Assembly (NCBI GenBank): GCA_027475525.1
Contig: JAMWFC010000082.1
Location: 434,001-498,000 of the forward strand
From: Macrolepiota albuminosa
Taxonomy: Eukaryota > Basidiomycota > Agaricomycetes > Agaricales > Agaricaceae
Reading direction: 5' to 3'
Length of the DNA: 64,000 nt
Shown: positions 35,638-46,612 of the stretch, piece by piece
How positions within the stretch are numbered: position 1 is the first letter of the stretch
Layout of the letters: each line of letters opens with the position of its first letter
Notes under the pieces: model-generated
What the model was told of the DNA's origin: nothing
What the model saw: only the letters and a program-made list of their open reading frames with translations
The model's database searches: none
Position numbers and translations under genes: made by a program

Positions 35638-35973
35638 TCAGGCCATCGGTAAGTCAGGGACGGGGGAAATGGAAGAGTCTCCAGGCTCCTGGAATGGATC
35701 GGCAGTCGCATCGTCCATGTCGTAGTCGAGGAGTTCATCCTCGGGTGTGGGCGCATAGGACGTGCCCAAGGGCCCTGCTACTGGCAGGGAGTTGTCATAG
35801 TTCCAGAGGGGGGACAGTGTGAGATTGGGGTCAATGATTGACCCCGGGATAGGTGGTTGGATCAGGAAGATCCCCAGTGTCGGACGGGTACTGGTGCATC
35901 CAGATCTTGTGGGCATGAATGTCTTGCCCGATGAGGAGGTACATCCCCTTGGTAAGCGCGTCGTCATAAGCAC
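35638..35973 (-). CDS. Element 1 extra ORF C, unknown
   Basis: Last ORF before the 3' LTR, 111 codons, in a different frame from the preceding ORF. It ends in an acidic segment (EDELLDYDMDDATADPFQEP). No recognised domain. It could be the C-terminal end of the protein encoded just upstream, separated by a frameshift or intron. Confidence 0.4.
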   Translation of the reverse strand: MLMTTRLPRGCTSSSGKTFMPTRSGCTSTRPTLGIFLIQPPIPGSIIDPNLTLSPLWNYDNSLPVAGPLGTSYAPTPEDELLDYDMDDATADPFQEPGDSSISPVPDLPMA

Positions 35974-36043
35974 AACGACTGTCCTGCTGCTGGAGCATCA
36001 GGCATTGTCGATCACCAATGGTGGCCTCGCGCCACCCATCCCA

Positions 36044-37672
36044 CTAAGCAATGGACTGGGGTGTACCATAATGGTCGAGGCATTGCAGCCTCTCGTCGTC
36101 GATAGCGGCCACCTCGTTGTAGAGCCGGCTGTTGCTGAAGAAGAGGTGGGCCAAGTAGGTGACCCCATAGGTATACGCATGGTCAGCCCAGCTGACCAGA
36201 ATTTGATTGTGAAGAAGGACGCGTAACACGTCTGAAGTAGTGAACACGGAAGCTGATGCTTCCAGGATGTCCACAGCCCGAGCCTTGAAGTTAGGGTCAT
36301 CAGCGTGGAGGGGCACAAAGACTTGCCCCGTAGCCACCTCGTACTCGGCCACGGCCTCTTTGTAGAGGCCTGGCCTTGTGAAGACATAGGCCAGGTACTT
36401 GTGTAACATGGTCTTGGAGGGGCAGCTGGCGCTGAGGGTGTGTACAAGCGCAAACCTGAAAAGGCTGCGCCAATAAATGCACATGGCACGGTCCATGGCC
36501 AGACCGGTCCATACGTTGGATGTCCCAGGACGTTCATAGAGGAGGGCATATGAGCCCAGGTAGTCCAAAGCAAACGGTTGCTTTGGATCAGGAGGAGTAA
36601 GGCCGATGAAGGCAATTCTCCCTCCCTCTTTGCGGCGATAGATCTGCGTTGGCACAATCATTTGCGGGATGTTCTCCCGCTTCTCTGGACTTGCGAAGGG
36701 TACTGCGATGGTCTTATACGTGACCTCGTCAAGTAAGTGAGACATGGCTCTGTCTCAGGCAGTAGGGTGGCAGTTGAGCGCCACCCGCTTGAATTTGTTG
36801 AGCAATAGATAGCCCAACTGACGCTGACAAATCAGTGTAAACTGGTTGTTCACCAGTGAATGAAGCCTGCAGACTTCTCGAGGACTGTGGGGAAACCCGC
36901 GAGGTGCCACTTGGTACACCTTACTGTTGTGGGGCGTCGACGCGGTGTTGCCCTCTTTATTGGTCTCAAAGGACCTGGCTGCATGGGCTTCTTGCCTGAC
37001 GAAGATAGTATTGGTTACTGGCAACCAATAGAACTGGGGAGCTAACCCCGCACCAAAGAATGAGTTCTGGCGCTCAACAGTGTGATCACGGTAGATCACA
37101 ACACCGAGCACATCAGGGATGCACCCGGTTTCGTCCTCGAGGAGGGCAGCTCCTTGCTTGGCGCTATCCTGCGCCCAATGGTCCATCTTGGCCCGTCAAT
37201 TGCTGTTGCACCGTTCGTGCGCCATACGTTGTGCTGCCGTCTCGTGCGGCACAGGGGATTCCATGTGAGCCTCTTCAGGCTCCTCATACCAATCGTCATC
37301 AGAGGGCGGGGATGGCAGCCTCTCCGGCACTGACTTATCAGACCATGGGTCCATTGCCCACACACACCACGGGAGTCGGGCTGGCGGGCCCTCTACCAGT
37401 ATTGCGGGTAAAAAGGGGATGTTAGCCCCTGGGGCCCCTTTCGGGGCATCCTCGGGGAAGTGCACGTTGACGTATGCATGCCCTTCTGGCTGCTTACCCC
37501 AACGATCCTTTTGGGGTTGTGAGGCCTTAGCCTCAGTGGGGCGTGTGCTCACGCTTCTGGAACTCTGCTCCCCAGAGTGCGTGGTAGAAACCACGGATAA
37601 TGGTCGCGAAGATGCAACCTCAGACGCGCCGCTGGATAAGCCAGGGGGCAGCTGAAGCAGGGGCATCTTCAT
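36044..37672 (-). pseudogene. Element 1 extra ORF B, unknown, two in-frame TGA stops
   Basis: Three open stretches (37672-37196, 37186-36755, 36745-36044) share one frame and are separated only by TGA codons, so they represent one ancestral ORF of about 543 codons. The N-terminal part is Ser/Pro-rich with an acidic patch (SPPSDDDWYEEPEEAHMESP). The middle has GVVIYRDHTVERQNSFFGAG and FYWLPVTNTIFVRQEAHAAR. The end (LAMDRAMCIYWRSLFRFALV, SADVILEAS-type helices, HLFFSNSRLYNEV) looks like a folded helical protein. I do not recognise it. It lies downstream of the chromodomain, where most gypsy elements have nothing but LTR. Confidence 0.5.
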
Positions 37673-37856
37673 AGGGAAGGATGTCCCGTCCTAGTCTGGC
37701 CTCCTGGCCAGAGGTGACAACGCTCGACTAAATCAAGCGGGAGGGCGTGTCCTCCACTCCTTGCTGACGTGCCCTTTTGCTGGAGTTGGTGTCCCGACTC
37801 GGGAATGTAGTCTGCCACTTACGAGCGGCTGATAAGGCAAGGAGATCAGTTTTGCG

Positions 37857-38864
37857 CTAGGCGTGCATATGATCCATGTTGTCCATCATCCAGCTGATGA
37901 GGACGACTGCCTCTGCATCGCGGAGGTATGATGATTCTGCGGGTACATCATACCCGTTGTCTCTCAGGCGTTGGAGAAGGGTAGCCAGGACTAAGTCCTG
38001 GTTGAGACTGGGCTCAACAGCCCGTGCTTTTCCTTTGTCACGTTGAGGACGTGACTCTTCTTCCAAGCTGAGCTCGGATTGGTGCGGCATCTCCAGCTGC
38101 TGTAGCAAAGAGAGCTTGGCCAGGCTCTCCGTTGGCACATCAGCCGATGAACTGATGCTTTGTTCTGGACTGAGAGTTTCTGTACTCTCAATGGCCGTGG
38201 TGGCCTGCATGAGAGGTGCTTGGCGTCCCTCTAGATTGTCGACTGGTACTGTGGTTGACAGGGAAGCTGACCTGCCTTCCTTGGCTGTCGTCTCATATGA
38301 GGCATTGTACTGGGGCATTGCGCCCCAAGCCCCCATCCAAGCCGAGGGGTACGGCATCATTACGGGCACACCACCCATGCCAGGGTAGTGCGCCGGGGCG
38401 GTAAACTGGGGCAAAGGATGTGCACCCATAGCCCCTCTCGCCATAGCAGGGGCAAACTGCCCCCATCCTGGCGCTGCTTGGGGGCTGACTAGCCCCCCGT
38501 AGGCCTGTTGCTGGGATTGGCCCTCTGCGTGATGTGGCGCATAAGCGCCCGCTACTGGTTGTTGGGGCTGATAGCCGCCCACAGGTGCGTTCTGGGGCAT
38601 GAAGTTGCCCTGCATGGGTTGGAGTGGCGGATAGCCACTGATCACCGGCTGCTGCAGCAGGTAGCCCGCTGCTGGTGGTTGCTGCTGCTGTGGGAAGCCC
38701 ACAGCCTGTTGCAACTGTCCCCACTGGGGCGCATTTAGGGTCAGCGGGGGAGCCATCTGCCCCCCCCCTTCAGCCAATGGTAAGACCGACAGCACAAACT
38801 CAATCTGCTGTTGCTGTTGCTGCTGCTGCTGCTGCTCACTTTGGTCCACGGGCATGTTGTCCAT
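37857..38864 (-). CDS. Element 1 extra ORF A, Gln/Pro/Gly-rich protein
   Basis: An uninterrupted ORF of 335 codons, starting MDNMPVDQSEQQQQQ about 100 bp after the chromodomain stop. A poly-Gln run is followed by a low-complexity region rich in Gly, Tyr, Pro and Gln (PQQQQPPAAGYLLQQPV), resembling a disordered, self-associating segment. The C-terminus is charged and then helical (VLATLLQRLRDNGYDV, WMMDNMDHMHA). No known domain. It has no stop codons although neighbours do. Confidence 0.5.
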   Translation of the reverse strand: MDNMPVDQSEQQQQQQQQQQIEFVLSVLPLAEGGGQMAPPLTLNAPQWGQLQQAVGFPQQQQPPAAGYLLQQPVISGYPPLQPMQGNFMPQNAPVGGYQPQQPVAGAYAPHHAEGQSQQQAYGGLVSPQAAPGWGQFAPAMARGAMGAHPLPQFTAPAHYPGMGGVPVMMPYPSAWMGAWGAMPQYNASYETTAKEGRSASLSTTVPVDNLEGRQAPLMQATTAIESTETLSPEQSISSSADVPTESLAKLSLLQQLEMPHQSELSLEEESRPQRDKGKARAVEPSLNQDLVLATLLQRLRDNGYDVPAESSYLRDAEAVVLISWMMDNMDHMHA

Positions 38865-38967
38865 GGTTAAGGGAAAAAAGCAAAAAAGAAATTTTGCCTT
38901 TTAAGACGTGTTTCAGCCACAGCTGCTGACCAACTCAGCCAAGCCACAATCGGCACTGCCGATCAAA

Positions 38968-40272
38968 TTAAGCGCCGGCACACTTACTTAATTGATGTGG
39001 GCGCTTAACGCCCTTCAACTCCAAATAACGGTCAAGTGCTGCCAACTTGGAGCAATGGGAGTGTGGCTCCCATGTCGTGTCCCCGAGGGACCAGTGCACC
39101 TCAAACTCGAGCGTGTTACACTCAGTCCACCGGTGCCCAATGATGCACTCGACAAACCATTTGTCATCGTCTCGAGCCCCAAAATCATAGGGGCCCGGGG
39201 TCGCCCTGTTAGGGAATAGCGCATTGTCAGACATGCTGTATGGTCGCAACAGCGACACGTGAACCTTTGGAATGATGCGTCATTTCTGTAATGCCAGAGG
39301 CAGCTCCAACACATAGTTGGAGGTACTTGGCTCTGCGTCTAGAACACGGTATGGGCCTACCCATTTCGGGCAGAGTTTACTCGCCCAACCCTTTGGGAGT
39401 CTCAGGTTATGTGTTGACAGGTAAACCAACACTCCTACTGCTATTGGCGGTTCTGCTCGCCTACAGTGATTGGCGTTTTTTGCCTGAAAGACTTGTGTCT
39501 CTATGATGGCATCATGCACCACCGCAATGTTCTCCAGGGCCTGCCTGGCGAACTCGACAACTCCTTGGTGGGCCACCGTATCAGCACGAACTTTGTGCAG
39601 CATGGAGGGCAAGTACCCTCTGTTGAGCTCAAAGGGCGCATACCCTGTTGTATCTGAGATACTCGCATTAATCGCAAACTCAGTGAGTGGACACCAGTTC
39701 ACCCAGTCCCGTTGGTCAGGGCAAACAACTGCCCTCAGAATCTGGCCTATACTGCGGTTAGCCCGCTCTGTTTGCCCATCTGTTTGAGGATGGAAGGATG
39801 TCGACATGAGGAGTCGCGCTCCTAACAGTTTGTGGAGTTCCCTCCACCATTGAGACGTGAACTTTGAGTCACGATCGCTCACAATGGTACTAGGCAGCCC
39901 ATGCAGCCTAACAATCTCCCTAAGGTAGATCCATGACAGCTCCTTAGCCGTCAGTGTAGTTTGCACCGGTATGAGGTGCACCATGCTCGTCATGTGGCAT
40001 ATTACCACCCAGAGGTAATCAAACCCTCTGGACTCAGGAAAGGGACCTACGAAGTCCATTCCAATGGAATCCCAAGGTTTCACTGGCACGGGTAGCTGGT
40101 GTAGCTTTCCGAGAGGGGATCCAGGGGGCAATTTTGCCCTCTGACATGCTGCGCATGAGGCGCAGAACTTAGTCACTTCTTGGGCCATACGTGGCCACCA
40201 ATACCATCTCTGGATGTAGCCCAACGTCCTGGTGGCACCAAAGTGCCCCACCAGTGCATGGGCCTGGTCCAA
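38968..40272 (-). pseudogene. Element 1 integrase and chromodomain
   Basis: Integrase and targeting module of the pol polyprotein. The zinc-binding His/Cys region is HALVGHFGATR with CASCAACQ. The catalytic triad is seen in GMDFVGPF, VSDRDSKF and TDGQTERANR. After LPLALQK a TGA (39280-39282) interrupts the frame, which continues without shift into IIPKVHVSLLRPYS and a chromodomain (WFVECIIGHRW, LEFEVHWSLGDTTWEPHSH). The chromodomain would direct insertion to chromatin carrying particular histone marks. The TGA replaces what should be Arg, consistent with CGA-to-TGA. Confidence 0.9.
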
Positions 40273-40368
40273 GACCCGTGTAACAATGGTTCACGTACAG
40301 GGTAGGCAGACCACTGCCACCCCTTGACGGTTCTCCATCGTGATCAGTCCACCAGGCTCATGCCTGAA

Positions 40369-42737
40369 CTAAGGATGGTCATCAGGATTGGCAATTATCT
40401 TGGCAAAGAGAGAATCATCGCCATAGTCCTGCACCACTTCCATCCGGAAGTCGTCGCTGACCAGGCTAGGGGGCTGGGATGAAGGCAATTCACCTTCAAG
40501 CATCTCCGCCAGCGTAACAGGTATATTGGAGCACTCGTGCTCCCCAGTTGATGCTGGGTCCACGACTTCATGCTCCTTGAGCAACTGTGTGGCTACGTCC
40601 CGCTCTTCATGCTGCTCCCTGAGGTGAGTGCTTCACCTCCGTTCATTGTCATGCATAGCGTGTACTTCCAGGACATGCTCCCTGAGCTCCTGGTATCGGT
40701 GGAGAGGTAAATCCTCTCTATCAGGGTCTATGCGGCAGTCTGCCTGCACATACTCATGAGGCTCATGAGCCTCCCCAACTACATCACTCTCAAAGTAGCG
40801 TGACAAGCAGTCTGCCACTTTGTTGAGTTCACCTTTAACATAGGTGATGTCGAACTGGTATCTCGACATGTAGTCTATCCAACGTCGCTGACACGGTGAC
40901 AAGTTCACCTGAGTTTTGAAGAACTCAAGTGCCTTGTGGTCCGTTATGATGTGGATGGGATATCCCATCAGCTTATCCTCCCACTTGAGGAGGGCCTCGA
41001 GTATGGCAAGAGTCTCCAGCTTGTGCACCGCATAGTTTTGCTGGGCCGTCGTGAACTTCTTCGACATGAACCCTGCTGGGCGGCACGTCTGCCAGCTGCT
41101 TCCCTGGCCGTACATGGCTCCGACGCCTGTCTTGGACGCGTCGCAAATGAGCCATATCGGCTCGTCCCATCTAGGGTCAATTGGTCGAATCACCGGAGTC
41201 TTCATACAGATCCGTTTGACCATCTCAAAGCATTGCTGGTGCAACGGCCTCCAATTGAATGGTGACCCGTTCTGCGTCATAGCCATAAGTGGCCCAGTAT
41301 AGGCTGTGACATCAGGCAAGAAGCTCGATATGTAGTTGACAAGGCCAACAAATCGTTGGATGTCATTGTAGTTTTGGGGCGTGTGCCACTCCCAAATGTG
41401 ATCGAGCTTGTCCTGATTGGGGTGGATACCCCGCTCATCTATGACATGCCCTAGGCAGTCTATACTCTGAGCGTAAAGCTCACATTTCTTCCACTTCAAG
41501 TACAACTTGTACTTGCATAGTCGTTTGAATACGACTCTGAGGTGCTGCTCATGCTCCTCCATAGAATCCGAGTAGATGAATATATCATCTAAGTAGACGT
41601 GCATAAACCGTCCTATTACGTCTCGAAAAATAGAGGTCATTAGCCTCTGGAAGGTTGCAGGAGCATTACAGTCTCCAATCTGCATTATGTTGCTCATGAA
41701 CGTGCCCATGATCGATGCAAATACGGTCTTGGGTACGTCTTCGGTGCAAATGCGCACCTGCTCGTAAGTGTCAGTAAGGTCAATCTTCGAGCAATACTTT
41801 GCCCGAGCCACATCTTCCCGGATCATCTCCTGATCTGGTAAAGGAGTTACATCCTTTATAGTGTTGTCATTGCGCTGACATGCATCAAGAGTGGTTTGAA
41901 GGGATCCATCCTTCTTCAGAATGCACAATAATGGTGCAGCTTGAGCAGTGGTGCATGGGGACCACCATTGAGCATTCAAATAGCAATTAGTTTTATCACG
42001 TAGTTGCTTCTGGAGTGCACGCGGGCAGCACGGCAAGTGGTACTTATATTGCTTGCTCTCATCTATGAGATTGATCTCATGGTTCACCTCCCACCATGGT
42101 GGGAGCTCCTCCTTGGTCCTGTTGACCATGTCAGCAAATTCTTCTTGCCATTGCTGACGCAACCGAGGTATATCTTCCTCACAAAGGCTTGTCGCCTTCT
42201 GCTTCCCCTTCATAATTCTTCTTGCCATTGCTGACGCAACCGAGGTATATCTTCCTCACAAAGGCTTGTCGCCTTCTGCTTCCCCTTCATATGCACCGGG
42301 GGAAGTACTTCCACCGTTTCTGAGGGTGGCTGAGGCGGTGGTGCATATTGCTCGTGCATTGCGAGCACCCGATTGACACTGTCATTGGGTATATGTAGTC
42401 TCAGCGGAGAACCTGCTGCCGCTGCCTTATAAGCCACAAGGCTTTTCCCCTCACGTACAAGTGAGTACGCTACGGACACCTCGTCCGAGGCTGGCTGGTG
42501 ATACGCTAGTTTGATGGTCATCCATCTTTGGTGTGCATTTCGTGCACACATGGCTGCCACCAGCTCGTTCCACTCTTGCGGCATTTGGGAGTCGTATGCC
42601 CAGTCATACTCCAGCAGGGGTGCTGGTCGTTCCCATAGGGACCATGTGTCCCCCTCTCCTGAGGCTTCCGCCTCTCGGATGCTGTCTCTCAAGTCATCCA
42701 ACTTGACTCGTGAGGATGTAGGTGGACATACATCCAC
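40369..42737 (-). pseudogene. Element 1 reverse transcriptase and RNase H
   Basis: The frame runs from 42737 through RT (LLCILKKDGSLQTTLDACQ, KIDLTDTYEQVRI, FMHVYLDDIFIYSDS with the catalytic DD) into RNase H (WLICDASKTGVGAMYGQGSS, IITDHKALEFF, NKVADCLSRYF). The 77-bp duplication at 42137 shifts the frame; collapsing it joins the two pieces. A TGA at 40633 and a TAG at 40369 follow in the same frame. Active-site residues are intact, so the parent was probably active recently. Confidence 0.9.
42137..42290. repeat. 77-bp perfect tandem duplication 7
   Basis: Two identical copies within the pol gene encoding the KGKQKATSLCEEDIPRL segment twice in different frames. Period exactly 77. Confidence 0.93.
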
Positions 42738-42947
42738 TGAGTCCTCCCGTTGTCTTGCCTTTCAATGGTGCTTGTCTGAAGGCTTTGCGCCTCGAATATC
42801 AGGAGCGATTATTTGCTCGTCGCTCCTCTTGGAGGCTTGATACTCCTCCTTGCTCATCATCACCATGTTGTAGTCTGCACTCAGTCCAGGCATAGCCTGC
42901 ACTTCCTCCTCCACATCCTCCACTGCCGGCACTCTGCGCCGGCCAAG

Positions 42948-43440
42948 TCATGGAAACTCCTTGCATTTCTCCATAGTGCGATGATGTCGCAGACAATTAT
43001 CAGTGTTGTCTGCTGTAGCTCGTTCGGCTGGGATCACTTTCCCATTCACTAGTACCTGACAATGGTCAAAGTCTAATATGACTTTGTTACGCTGCATGAA
43101 TGGCATTTCTAGTATCATATTATAGCGATCGAAGTTCGCTACATCCATGTATTCCCAGCTACGTGAGCCCGGTGTTTGGACAGTCACATTCGTCCCATAC
43201 TACACCATGGCTCGGCTCCCTACGGTGCCCAGCTGTAACGCCAATGGCGTATCCAACTCCTGCACGGATATTCCGTACACATGGGCAAACTGGGGCGTTA
43301 TGCCCAACGTAGTACTCCCAGAGTCTCATAAGGTCCATGCCTTGTGGCCATCTACGTCCACATATGAGACCAGGCACTCCTTGTCTGCCCGTTTCAATGT
43401 AGGGCGCTGCAAAGTGCCCTCTGCATGACGAAGAATTACC
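42948..43440 (-). pseudogene. Element 1 aspartic protease region
   Basis: The minus strand reads HKAWTL-stop-DSGSTTLGITPQF, followed by LGTVGSRAMV and MDVANFDRYNMILEMPFMQ. DSG is the retropepsin active site. The stop stands where the related element 2 has Trp (LWDSGSTT), a TGG-to-TGA change. The domain would cleave the polyprotein. Confidence 0.8.
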
Positions 43441-43535
43441 TTCTTCATCTAAACCACGTTATTTTTTTTGGGATCATTTGTAGACGGCCAATCCATCATC
43501 GCCGCTAGACAATCGGAGTCGCTGTCGTGACTATA

Positions 43536-46302
43536 CTACTTGTTGTCGTAGACGTCGTCATATACGTCAACTGTGACGTACTCCTCCCCCTCCACAACCA
43601 CACTCTCGGGCTCGGTGCCCGATGCCTCCTCTGGGGGCTCCTGGTCGTTTGTGGGTTGCTCTGCCTCAGACTCGGCAGACACGTCTCCGTCACTCCCACT
43701 CAGAGCTGCAGTATGTGCAGCTCGAAGGTGGGCGCGGAGTGTATACCCCTTCCTTGGGGCTCCTGGCTTTGCGGGGCAGTTAGTAGCATAGTGGCCTGGT
43801 TGGCCACACGCAAAACAAGTCCCCGTCTGACCTGGTGGGTTGGCCAGCTTAAAGTCCGGCCTTGGTTTAGGACGTTCTCTGTCCGGCACTCGCTCTGGGC
43901 ATGGGTGGCTCTGCCCTTGGTTCGCAGCAGGAGTTCTGCATACCACAAACCGTGTGTTGCGGTCACGATCCAAATTGGCCTTTTTGGCCAAGAAGGTCCC
44001 CACATGCTGACCCTCTGAGGGTGTCCCAGCAGGTGGTAGTCGCCTGGTTCCCTCTTTGTGGCCACTCCAATGTTCATAGTGGTTAGCAGTCTTCAGGGAC
44101 TGCTCATACCTGATGGCATATGCCACGAACTCTTCCACATCGTTGACTTCTGGGGACAGTCCATCCTCACGTATCAGATAGCGGTGCATGTCCGCTGGAA
44201 TGCCATCCAAGAATGTTTTGAGCATTGTATACCCGTCCGGGTATACTGCCATATTCTGGGCATGGTCATTAAGGGTATCATAGAACCCTTGCACTCCCAA
44301 CTTCTCGGTGTACTTGGCGGACTGGAAATCCCGCCTTGCATCCTGGAGCATTGAGGGGTGCACGAATCAATCGTACAGTCCTGTAAGGACTCCTTTGAAC
44401 GTCCAGTCATACTGGACATGGTTGACATGCAGTACTGCCTGCCCGTTGAAACCACCCCATGGCCTCTCCAGCCAAGAACTCAGGAAGAACAAAGATTTGT
44501 TCTTGTTCCATACGGTCACCTCTGTATAAGCACATGGCGAGATGGGTGCATACATCCATCACCCAATCTTCCAAGTCACTGAACTTGGACGTGCCTGTAT
44601 AGGCACAAATATGCCTACTGTCTGCTTTATGCAGCTTCACCCCATCTGGTAACCGTAAGGTTACACCCAGGGCATCATCAACTACTCGATGCAGGCAATT
44701 GTGCATGGCTTCACAATGCATTTGAATGGCCTCCCGCTGACCTGGGGATCTAGTCGCCAAATCAGCGGCATGGGAAAGTGACTTCCCTCGTCCACCCTGC
44801 GGAGGACATCCCGAGCCTCCTCAACTGTGGGCATAATTGCCCTTGTCTCGAGGAGTCGACCTAGGGCTGTTAACCCGGCTGTTACCAGGGGCATCACGTC
44901 TCGTGGTGCCATCTCGATCGAGGAAGTCTCCTCAATCATGATTGTTGTGCCGTCCTGGAACTGGAGAAGCTTGATTCTCCTGACCCTGCATGATGAATTG
45001 ACAACACATCTCATCAATGGGCTTAGTGCCCTCAAATACGATGCCCTGATCCTTGATAAGGGACTGTCCCTTAGTCCTGAGGTTGCCATTGTGCATATGT
45101 TGATATGCGACTCTGTCGCTCAACGTTTCTGCCATGGGCACACGTGGCATCACAGATGCCTCGCTCTCCACCTTGAGCACGGTACTATCGTGCCCATCCG
45201 GACCTGACATATTTGTCCTAAGGTCTTGGTTACGCATGTGTGGGGGCTCCTCATGCCACCCTTGTCCTGCTGGAGTATAGAAAGTACTCACCGGTCTTGC
45301 TTCGGGCACTTCCTGTGCCTGTGCTAGTGCCTCCACTAGCTCGATTCTGACGTCTTGATTGCACCGTGCTGAGCATTCCTCGGATGTGTGGCTCCAGGGG
45401 GTCGAGGCCCCCGATTGCCGTGTGGCCTTCCACTGCACATACATTTGCAGCTCCATAGTGAGCACTCTCACCATCAAATCAGTATATTTTGTACTGAATA
45501 CATTGGGCACTTTGTGCCCTTGTCGCCTAAGTGCTACTATATGTGCTGACGCGTAGCGCTCAAGTCGCGCTTGGGTGGTGTATTTCATCACCTCTGGGTG
45601 CAAGTCCCAGAACACCCGCAAGCGCATGGTGTACGCGGTTTTCAGCCGCTGCTCCTCTGCTCTGGCATTGTCGTCACTTGACGACTCCATCACCTCCTCT
45701 GGAAGCTCTACAACCTCCGGAGCTTCCTCCACTGCTGGTGTGCACGGGAATCAGTTTTCCATGCGGGATACTTCAGGCCTTGCAGCCTCCTCCGATACCT
45801 CTTCTATGCGGGCTTCCGCTATCTTAGAAGACATTGAGCCTGCTGTGGACTGCCTGGTCCCACCACTCCGGCTCAGAGGGAGAGCTCTCCCAGTCTGTAC
45901 TGACAACTCGGTGTCTCCTGGGGCGCCATAGGCGCCTGTTGACTGTCAGCTGTCCTCAGGAGGCCCTTTTGAAGCTAATCGGCTAGACCATCGCAGTCCT
46001 CCTGGCAACTGCATAACTGGGGAAGTTAATTCCCCTGGCATCTTGTCCTGGAGATGTTGCTGACCGTCCTGCTGTGAGCTTTCAGCTCTCCGGGCCTCAC
46101 TTTCATTCCCGGCCAGGTCAGTGCTCTGACCTCGGTCTTGAGCCTTGGGTCTTGCCTGACCTGCATTGGACGCTGACGCGTCCTGGGTGTCTGCTGGGTC
46201 TCCCCGTAGGTCGTGGGCATTCCGCCCGCCGTCAGTGGAAACTGCAGGGATGGGATTACTCATTGATTCCCTGTTTGAAATTTGCACAGTGTGGCTGTGC
46301 AA
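43536..46302 (-). pseudogene. Element 1 Gag
   Basis: A plausible start is the Met of MSNPIPAVSTDGG (about 46263). The N-terminal region ends PGGLRWSSRLASK; next come a helical region (MRLRVFWDLHPEVMKYTTQA), a capsid-like region (VQGFYDTLNDHAQNMAVYPD, IPADMHRYLIREDGLSPEV), and a zinc knuckle CFACGQPGHYATNCPA, then an acidic tail. Several frameshifts split it (near 45900, 45060, 44700, 44380). It would form the virus-like particle of this cellular retroelement. Confidence 0.8.
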
Positions 46303-46394
46303 GAAGCTCGAGAAGCTGATAGAGTTCTGTCAATGAACTCAGTGACTGACGTCAGGTGCTAGGCAATAGATCCTAGCTGGCGGATTTAAAAAAA

Positions 46395-46612
46395 TGTAAC
46401 GAAGTTACAGGAATTGTAAGAGCTTAATATTCAGTCCGGTCTATTGACTATGTAGTACAGAACAAAAATAAGCTGCTTAATAAGCAACACATGTAAGTAT
46501 ATATATAGTAAGGTAATTAATATATTAATATTATATTATAATAATTATAATATAATATCTACTACAGTAAGTAAAGCTATGTGGCCAACGCCACATAGCG
46601 GACTACGCTACA
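46395..46612 (-). repeat. 5' LTR of gypsy element 1
   Basis: 218 bp, TG...CA borders, nearly identical to the other LTR apart from a 20-bp deletion and scattered transitions. Followed by the target duplication AGCAC at 46613-46617. Confidence 0.93.

Larger units (their letters stand above)
35278..46612 (-). mobile_element. Chromodomain Ty3/gypsy retrotransposon (element 1)
   Basis: Complete 11.3-kb LTR element read on the minus strand. LTRs lie at 46395-46612 (5') and 35278-35592 (3'), starting TGTAGC and ending GTTACA in element sense, with a 5-bp target duplication AGCAC at 35273-35277 and 46613-46617. The order is Gag, protease, RT, RNase H, integrase, chromodomain, then three unexplained ORF blocks before the 3' LTR. 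A purine tract (GGGGAGTG) abuts the 3' LTR. I could not identify a tRNA primer site; the sequence after the 5' LTR is T-rich. The pol frame is broken by nonsense codons that fit C-to-T change. Confidence 0.93.

Noticed and set aside
35638..38864. Envelope gene of a retrovirus-like element
   Set aside because: No signal peptide, transmembrane helix or cleavage-site pattern is visible in the extra ORFs.
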